Shown here one piece after another: positions 59,405-64,000 of a stretch of DNA of 64,000 bases. Under the pieces are notes generated by a model that was not told the origin of the DNA, did not search any database, and saw nothing but the letters and a program-made list of their open reading frames with translations. The stretch spans positions 92,839 through 156,838 of the forward strand of contig PHBD01000012.1 of NCBI GenBank assembly GCA_002841865.1, read 5' to 3'. The translations under genes and the position numbers were made by a program. Within the stretch, counting starts at the first letter, position 1, and the number at the start of each line of letters is the position of its first letter. The stretch is from Deltaproteobacteria bacterium HGW-Deltaproteobacteria-19. GTDB lineage: Bacteria > Desulfobacterota > Syntrophia > Syntrophales > PHBD01.

Positions 59405-59479
59405 AAACGATACCCTGCCATTGCCGTGGGAAGGAGACGCCCGGGAGAGGCGCATTTACTGGCAATGACAGGGTCGTTT
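59405..59479 (-). terminator. Long imperfect terminator hairpin of the small unknown gene
   Basis: AAACGATACCCTGCCATTGCC (59405-59425, one bulge) is complementary to GGCAATGACAGGGTCGTTT (59461-59479), with a GC-rich inner loop. Read on the minus strand it ends CGTTTTTC, just after the stop of the gene at 59486. Confidence 0.68.
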
Positions 59480-59485
59480 GTGTGC

Positions 59486-59851
59486 TCAGGCCCTCTCGGT
59501 GTTCTCGCCCGGAATGGCGTACCGGAAGCAGCTGTCGTCCTTATAAAACAGGCTGAATCGCTCCATCTTCCTGGGTACTGCGGGTTTCGGAGCCCGGACC
59601 TTCATCTGAATCGGCATCATGCGCAGTTCCATATCCCCGAAATAGAGGTTCTCCAGGCTGAACCAGCCGTACATGACGGGGCCTTCACCGTCTTCCACTC
59701 CCTGGCTGTCGGCCCGCCACAGCTGTTCGAGATTCGTGTTGGCCTCCGCGTAGTAGAAAACACCGTCCCTCTCCTGCCTGGGGGCAATCTCCTCTTGTTT
59801 CCTGGCCGGCATGACCGCTGCTGTGCTCTTTGCTGTCCTTCTCTTTCTCAT
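59486..59851 (-). CDS. Conserved-looking small protein of unknown function
   Basis: 121 residues from ATG 59851, with GAAGGAGGG placed correctly; a longer frame upstream is not believable. The first 35 residues are basic and Ala-rich (MRKRRTAKSTAAVMPARKQ), perhaps disordered. The rest (DGVFYYAEANTNLEQLWRADSQG..., GWFSLENLYFGDMELRMMPIQMKVRAPKPAVPRKMERFSLF) is a compact mixed fold with no cysteine motif other than one Cys. I recognise no family. It has its own terminator and lies between the kinase and the lipid operon without clear ties to either. Confidence 0.68.
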   Translation of the reverse strand: MRKRRTAKSTAAVMPARKQEEIAPRQERDGVFYYAEANTNLEQLWRADSQGVEDGEGPVMYGWFSLENLYFGDMELRMMPIQMKVRAPKPAVPRKMERFSLFYKDDSCFRYAIPGENTERA

Positions 59852-60330
59852 GGCACCCTCCTTCGGATGAAGCATTGTTTGCAAGATGAAATAAATCCCT
59901 TTGCCTTTTCCCGTACAGGATCCGTGCCAATCCCCCCGCTGTTCCCGCTGTTTTGTAACTGTCGGTATTGCCGGGAGTATCCGTGTCCAGCGGGCGCGGG
60001 GCCCGCTGATTCCACCCCGGGCGGTGCGTAAAACATTACGCAGTGCGTAGCGGCGTGCGCAGACCGGGAACAACTGGAAGAAGGCTCCCGGAGCACCCGA
60101 AATCCTTGGTTTTCGGCTGATGATCCGGCCGGATATCCGGAATCGCCAAGCAGCCGGTCGAGGGGGAAAGGAATAACCGGCCCTGCCCATGTTTTCGTCC
60201 TGCTGATTTCCTGCCGGATATATCCTTTGTGAGAACGGCTTGTTCGCCACCGCCGCCGGAGACTGCAAGCCGCAGTGGCATGGATGGTGCTTTGAGGGCG
60301 CTCAAATCCGTTCGGATGGAGGTTGCAGAG
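59852..60330. other. 479-bp divergent intergenic region with several hairpins
   Basis: No gene seen. Two clear inverted repeats: CAGCGGGC...GCCCGCTG (59988-60008) and TGCGTAA-AACA-TTACGCA (60025-60042). The second could be an operator for the fabD operon. No obvious -35/-10 pair was found. Confidence 0.45.
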
Positions 60331-61308
60331 ATGCGAAAACCATGCATCGCCGTCGTATTTCCCGGGCAGGGGTGCCAGCGGCCAGGTATGGGCAGGGATT
60401 TTCATGAGGCCTACGCCGTCAGTCGCCAGGCTTACGAAGAGGCGTCGGAGGCCCTGGGGTGGGATGTGGCGGCCCTTTGTTTTGCCGACGATGAGAGGAT
60501 TCACCGGACGGAGTACACCCAGCCCTGCATCCTGACGACGGAGACGGCCATGTTTCGGGCCTTCCGCGAGATGACCGGCCTGGACCCCGCCCTCTTCGCC
60601 GGCCACAGCCTTGGCGAGTTCACGGCCCTCGTGGCGGCGGGCGTGCTCTCCCTGTCCGACGCCGTCCGGATCGTCCAGGAGCGGGGCCGGCTTATGCAGG
60701 AGGCCGTTCCGGAGGGCGGCGCCATGGTGGCCGTGATCGCGGGCTCTCTCGATCCCGAGGCCGTCCGGAGGGACCTGGAAGGACTCCCGGTGGATGTGGC
60801 GAACGTGAATTCCCCCCGGCAGATTGTTCTCAGCGGGCTGAAGGAGGGTGTCGATGAAGCCGTCGCACGCCTGCGGAAGTCACTGAGCGAGGGCGAAGGG
60901 TGCCGTTTTGTTCCCCTGACGGTCAGCGCTCCCTTTCACAGCCGGTTCATGAAATCTGCGGAGGCCCCCCTCGAGGGCACCCTTCGGGAAGCCCGGCCGC
61001 GGATGGTTCCGGATGCAGCGCCTCGGGTGGCGTCGAACGCCTGTGGCGGCTTTCATGAGTCCTGCGGCGACTCCGTGATCCGGAACCTTGTCCGGCAGGT
61101 AAGCGAAACGGTCCGATGGGTGGACAACATGCAGGCCGTGGCGTCCCGGGCGGAGTCGATTTTCGAGATCGGGCCGGGGAGGCCGCTCCGCGATTTCTTC
61201 CGGGCCCTGGATGTCGACTGCATGTCCGTTTCCACGCTTTCGGCCGCCCGGAGGCTCTGCAGTGCGGAGGAGGGCGCCTCCCGCCTTCAGCACGTCGCGA
61301 TGTCATAA
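60331..61308 (+). CDS. ACP S-malonyltransferase-like acyltransferase
   Basis: 325 residues from ATG 60331, with GGAGG 8 bp upstream. Malonyl-CoA:ACP transacylase fold: VVFPGQGCQRPGMGRDF, nucleophile Ser93 in GHSLGEFTAL, oxyanion Gln in TQPCILTTE and catalytic His203 in SAPFHSRFM. Arg in QERGRLMQEAVPEG suits a malonyl-type carboxylate. It resembles FabD and also trans-acting AT domains of polyketide synthases. It heads an operon with an acyl-CoA dehydrogenase, a KAS III and a FabA-like dehydratase, so it may be specific to a secondary lipid pathway, not housekeeping FabD. Confidence 0.88.
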   Translation: MRKPCIAVVFPGQGCQRPGMGRDFHEAYAVSRQAYEEASEALGWDVAALCFADDERIHRTEYTQPCILTTETAMFRAFREMTGLDPALFAGHSLGEFTALVAAGVLSLSDAVRIVQERGRLMQEAVPEGGAMVAVIAGSLDPEAVRRDLEGLPVDVANVNSPRQIVLSGLKEGVDEAVARLRKSLSEGEGCRFVPLTVSAPFHSRFMKSAEAPLEGTLREARPRMVPDAAPRVASNACGGFHESCGDSVIRNLVRQVSETVRWVDNMQAVASRAESIFEIGPGRPLRDFFRALDVDCMSVSTLSAARRLCSAEEGASRLQHVAMS

Positions 61309-61348
61309 AGCCGGGCAACCGGAAGAACAGAAATCATGAAGGAGAAAC

Positions 61349-62545
61349 ATGGACTTCAACCTTGACGACCGCCAGCAGATGCTCGTGGAATCCGTCCGCC
61401 GCTTCGTCCGGAGCGAGATCACCCCGGGGATCCTGCACCGGGAGAGGGAAGACGCCTTTCCCTGGGATATCATCCGCAAAATCTGGAACATGGGCATCAT
61501 GAACCTGACCGTTCCCCCGTCCGTCGGGGGAAACGGCGTGGACATCCTCACAAGCGCCCTCATCATCCGCGAGCTTGCCTGCGGCGACGCGGGCATCGCA
61601 ACGTCGGCCATGTGCAATGACCTGGCCAATGCCGTCATCGCCTTTCACGGGAACCCGGAGCAGCAGGAACGCTTTCTCGGACCCTTCGTCGCGGCGCCCC
61701 TCCTGGCCTCCTTCTGTCTCACGGAGCCCGGCGCCGGGTCGGACAACTCGGCCATGACGACGTTCATCCGCAAGGAAGAAAACGGCAGCTACCGCCTCAA
61801 CGGTACCAAGTGCTTCATCACCAACGCGTCCTTCGCCGCTCAGTTCACGGTCTTCTGCAAGCTGGAGAAGCCGGCGGGGCGTTTTCTCTCCTGCGTGATC
61901 GTTCCGGTCCCGGAGGCGCCGGGGGAAGGGGACGGCAAGGCGCCGGAGCAGCGGGTGATCGACCTTCCGGGAGGTGGCCGCGTCACCGTCGGCAAGCCCG
62001 AGGACAAGCTGGGGATCCGCCTGTCCAACACCGCTTCCGTGACCTTCGAGGACGTGATCGTCCGGCCGGACCAGGTCATCGGGGACCGGAGGCTCGGCTT
62101 TTCCTACATCGTCGACGTCCTGGACTACGCCCGCCCGATGGTGGCCGCCATCGCCCTCGGCACGGCGCGCCGCGCCCTCGATCTGACCTTGGCTTACACG
62201 CGGGAGCGCAAGCAGTTCGGAAGCCGCATCTGCGACCTCCCCGTGGCCCGGGAGACCCTGGTGGCCATGTGGAAGAAGACGGAGCTGGCGGAGCTGGCCC
62301 TCCTGAAGGCGGCCGCAAAAATCCAGGAGCAGGCGTCCGACAGGGGACTCTATGCCTCTCTGGCAAAGAACACCGCAGCGGAGGCAGCCCTCTATTGCTC
62401 CGCGGAGGGGCTGCACCTGCACGGAGGCTACGGGTTCACGAACGATTACGAGATCGCCAAACTCGCCCGGGACGCACACATCCTCGACATCTACGAGGGC
62501 GTCCGGGAGGTGCAGCACATGATCATGGGCCGGGAGATCGTCTGA
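61349..62545 (+). CDS. Acyl-CoA dehydrogenase (in lipid-biosynthesis context)
   Basis: 398 residues, standard short ACAD: FCLTEPGAGSDNSAM (FAD site), LNGTKCFITNASFA, YTRERKQFG, HGGYGFTNDYEIAKLARDAHILDI and the catalytic base Glu383 in IYEGVREVQ. Length is usual. It stands between the malonyltransferase (40-bp gap) and the KAS III gene (1-nt overlap). In such settings ACADs introduce a double bond into acyl-ACP or carrier-bound chains, as in antibiotic pathways. A catabolic role cannot be excluded. Confidence 0.92.
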   Translation: MDFNLDDRQQMLVESVRRFVRSEITPGILHREREDAFPWDIIRKIWNMGIMNLTVPPSVGGNGVDILTSALIIRELACGDAGIATSAMCNDLANAVIAFHGNPEQQERFLGPFVAAPLLASFCLTEPGAGSDNSAMTTFIRKEENGSYRLNGTKCFITNASFAAQFTVFCKLEKPAGRFLSCVIVPVPEAPGEGDGKAPEQRVIDLPGGGRVTVGKPEDKLGIRLSNTASVTFEDVIVRPDQVIGDRRLGFSYIVDVLDYARPMVAAIALGTARRALDLTLAYTRERKQFGSRICDLPVARETLVAMWKKTELAELALLKAAAKIQEQASDRGLYASLAKNTAAEAALYCSAEGLHLHGGYGFTNDYEIAKLARDAHILDIYEGVREVQHMIMGREIV

Positions 62546-63540
62546 TGCCTCTGTATCTGCACGGCCTGGGGCACTTCCACCCGGAGAACGAGATCACCAA
62601 CCGTTTCCTGGAGGAACTGGACATCGGCACCACGGAGGAGTGGATCCTGGAGCGGGTGGGGATCCGCTCAAGGCGCACGGTCCTGCCTCTCGACTACATC
62701 CGCAACACGAAGAACCGGGACATCCGGGAGGCCTACGAGGCCAGTCCCTATGGAAACACCCGGACGGGAGCCCTGGCGGCCCGGATGGCCGTCGAGCGGG
62801 CAGGGATCGCTCCCGGGGACATCGGCCTGGTCATCTCCGGCGGCTCCGCTCCGGACAGCCTGACCCCGGCGGAGGCGGCGACCATTGCCGGCGAACTGGG
62901 GATCGACGCCCCCTGTTTCGACCTCAATTCCGCCTGCACAAGCTTCGGCATGCAGGTGGCCTTCGTCTCCCGCATGAACCCGGAGCATCTTCCCGACTTC
63001 ATCCTCCTGGTCAATCCGGAGAACCTGACGCGCTCCATCGACTACTCGGATCGGGCGTCGGCGGTGCTCTTCGGCGACGGGAGTGCCGCCGCCGTACTTT
63101 CCGCCTCCGTGCCGTCCGGGATCGCCATCTCAGGCTGCGAAGCGTTCTCGAAGCCGTCAGCCTGTGAAAAGGTGTCGATTCGCCGCACAGGCTACTTTAC
63201 TCAGGACGGAAATGCCGTCCAGGGATTCGCCATCCGCAGGACCACGGAGTCCCTCCAGGGCTTCCGCCGGGAAGGTGTAGAAAACGGGGGCCGGCTGCTC
63301 TTTGTCGGCCACCAGGCCAACCTGGGGATGCTGCAGAGCGTCTGTGCCCGGGCGGGCATCGGGGAGGCCGGTCACTGGCACAACGTGGAGCATTTCGGAA
63401 ACACCGGTGCCGCCGGGGCGCCGTCCGTTCTCAGCCAGCGGTGGGGCGACCTGCGTCCGGGGGATCGGGTGGCCGTGGCGCTGGTGGGGGCCGGCCTGAC
63501 CTGGACCTCCATGGAACTGAACGTGAGGAGTTCGGCATGA
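62545..63540 (+). CDS. 3-oxoacyl-ACP synthase III-like protein (KAS III)
   Basis: 331 residues from ATG 62545, sharing an A with the upstream TGA. Catalytic triad of FabH: Cys131 (NSACTSFGMQ), His256 (VGHQANLGML) and Asn286 (HFGNTGAAGAPS). Residues 40-60 (VGIRSRRTVLPLDYIRNTKN) are longer and more charged than in FabH, resembling family members that use unusual starter units. It condenses an acyl-CoA starter with malonyl-ACP. It is overlapped by the FabA-like gene (ATGA). Confidence 0.9.
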   Translation: MPLYLHGLGHFHPENEITNRFLEELDIGTTEEWILERVGIRSRRTVLPLDYIRNTKNRDIREAYEASPYGNTRTGALAARMAVERAGIAPGDIGLVISGGSAPDSLTPAEAATIAGELGIDAPCFDLNSACTSFGMQVAFVSRMNPEHLPDFILLVNPENLTRSIDYSDRASAVLFGDGSAAAVLSASVPSGIAISGCEAFSKPSACEKVSIRRTGYFTQDGNAVQGFAIRRTTESLQGFRREGVENGGRLLFVGHQANLGMLQSVCARAGIGEAGHWHNVEHFGNTGAAGAPSVLSQRWGDLRPGDRVAVALVGAGLTWTSMELNVRSSA

Positions 63541-64000
63541 CCTATCAGGAATTCACGGGGCGCGGCCGGTTCGACCTGGAGCACCTGCTCGCCTTTGCCC
63601 ACGGCAATCTCGTGGAGGATGCCCCTGCCGGATTCGACGCCCGCCTGCCGGCGCCGCCGTTCCTCATGGCGGACCGCATCCTCTCGATCGACGGAGACGG
63701 CCGGAGGGGCCGTATCGTGGCGGAGCAGGACATCCGCCCGGACGCCTGGTACTTCCAGTGTCACTTCCGGAACGACCCGGTGCAGCCGGGCTGCCTTTGC
63801 GTGGACGCGATCTGGCAGCTCCTGGGATTCTTCTGCGTCTGGCGGGGAGGACTGGGTTCGGGTCGGGCGCTGGGGTGCGGCGAGATTGATTTCAGTGGCC
63901 AGATCCGCCCTTACAACCGAGTGGTCCGCTATGAAATTGATGTGAAGCGCTTTTCCCGGCTCAGGGAATCGGAGTCGTGCATCGTCATCGGCGATGGCGT
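63537..64000 (+). CDS. FabA-like 3-hydroxyacyl-ACP dehydratase (3' partial)
   Basis: About 154 residues visible before the window ends. Hot-dog fold dehydratase: FQCHFRNDPVQPGCLCVDAIWQLLGFF carries catalytic His76 and Asp90, spaced 14 apart as in FabA (His70/Asp84). N-terminal FLMADRILSIDGDG is the standard motif. The 4-bp overlap with the KAS III gene implies coupled translation. FabA-type enzymes dehydrate and can isomerise 2-trans to 3-cis decenoyl chains, giving unsaturated lipid. Confidence 0.92.
   Translation, partial: MTYQEFTGRGRFDLEHLLAFAHGNLVEDAPAGFDARLPAPPFLMADRILSIDGDGRRGRIVAEQDIRPDAWYFQCHFRNDPVQPGCLCVDAIWQLLGFFCVWRGGLGSGRALGCGEIDFSGQIRPYNRVVRYEIDVKRFSRLRESESCIVIGDG

Noticed and set aside
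61810-62544. Upstream in-frame extension of the KAS III gene
   Set aside because: It runs antiparallel to protein sense within the acyl-CoA dehydrogenase gene; the family start is the ATG at 62545.

Overview
The window looks like a chromosomal stretch from a high-GC anaerobic deltaproteobacterium (Desulfobacterota), most like the syntrophic fatty- and aromatic-acid degraders of the Syntrophales. This placement is inferred from content: many acyl-CoA enzymes, biotin-dependent carboxyl transfer, glutaconate-type CoA-transferase, ADP-forming acyl-CoA ligases, a Geobacter-like PilA, and the pairing of YtxH and DUF948 genes. No rRNA or other decisive marker is present.

Layout. 1-5969: a branched-chain-amino-acid-type ABC importer (livH, livJ, livG, livF) ending in a long-chain acyl-CoA synthetase; livG, livF and the synthetase overlap. 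6327-10449: carboxyltransferase, 3-methylglutaconyl-CoA-hydratase-like crotonase, HMG-CoA-lyase-like protein and a free biotinyl-domain protein, resembling leucine/isovalerate (or glutaconyl-CoA) chemistry without a biotin carboxylase gene. A terminator, a 124-bp palindromic repeat and a GGGGACAG hairpin follow. 10769-14288 (minus): CMD-family protein, then an overlapping pair of histone-deacetylase-like amidohydrolase and hydantoinase/oxoprolinase. 14455-18253: Ala/Pro-rich lipoprotein, YtxH and DUF948 envelope proteins, HNH nuclease and a two-subunit CoA-transferase. 18432-21909 (minus): Zn-ribbon protein, NAD synthetase, FolE2 and QueD.

22433-31701: pilA with its own putative sigma-54 promoter and terminator, then three TMTC/PMT-like GT-C proteins with TPR tails, a YfhO-like membrane protein and, convergent to them, a family-9 glycosyltransferase. 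This may be a pilin or surface glycosylation locus. 31920-38265: a TetR regulator with a clear operator, then acyl-CoA dehydrogenase, fused 3-hydroxyacyl-CoA dehydrogenase/enoyl-CoA hydratase and thiolase, which make a complete beta-oxidation operon. 38459-41319: a nitrilase-family amidohydrolase and an ADP-forming acyl-CoA ligase.

41382-49300 is an accessory island directly downstream of tRNA-Val(CAC). It holds higBA with a metallopeptidase-type HigA, a single-chain type IIG/ISP-like restriction-modification enzyme, a truncated DUF6933-like remnant, and two strikingly AT-rich genes: an exported protein and a SEC-C protein ending in a PD-(D/E)XK nuclease domain. The last pair is the best candidate for an undescribed system.

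49576-55240 returns to acyl-CoA/acetate energy metabolism: a second ADP-forming ligase, an acetyl-CoA hydrolase/transferase fused to a GNAT domain, and a DRTGG P-loop protein. 55379-59851 (minus): cytidylate-kinase-like protein, sigma-54 response regulator, histidine kinase and a small unknown protein. 60331-64000 opens a compact lipid-type operon (FabD, acyl-CoA dehydrogenase, KAS III, FabA) cut by the window edge.
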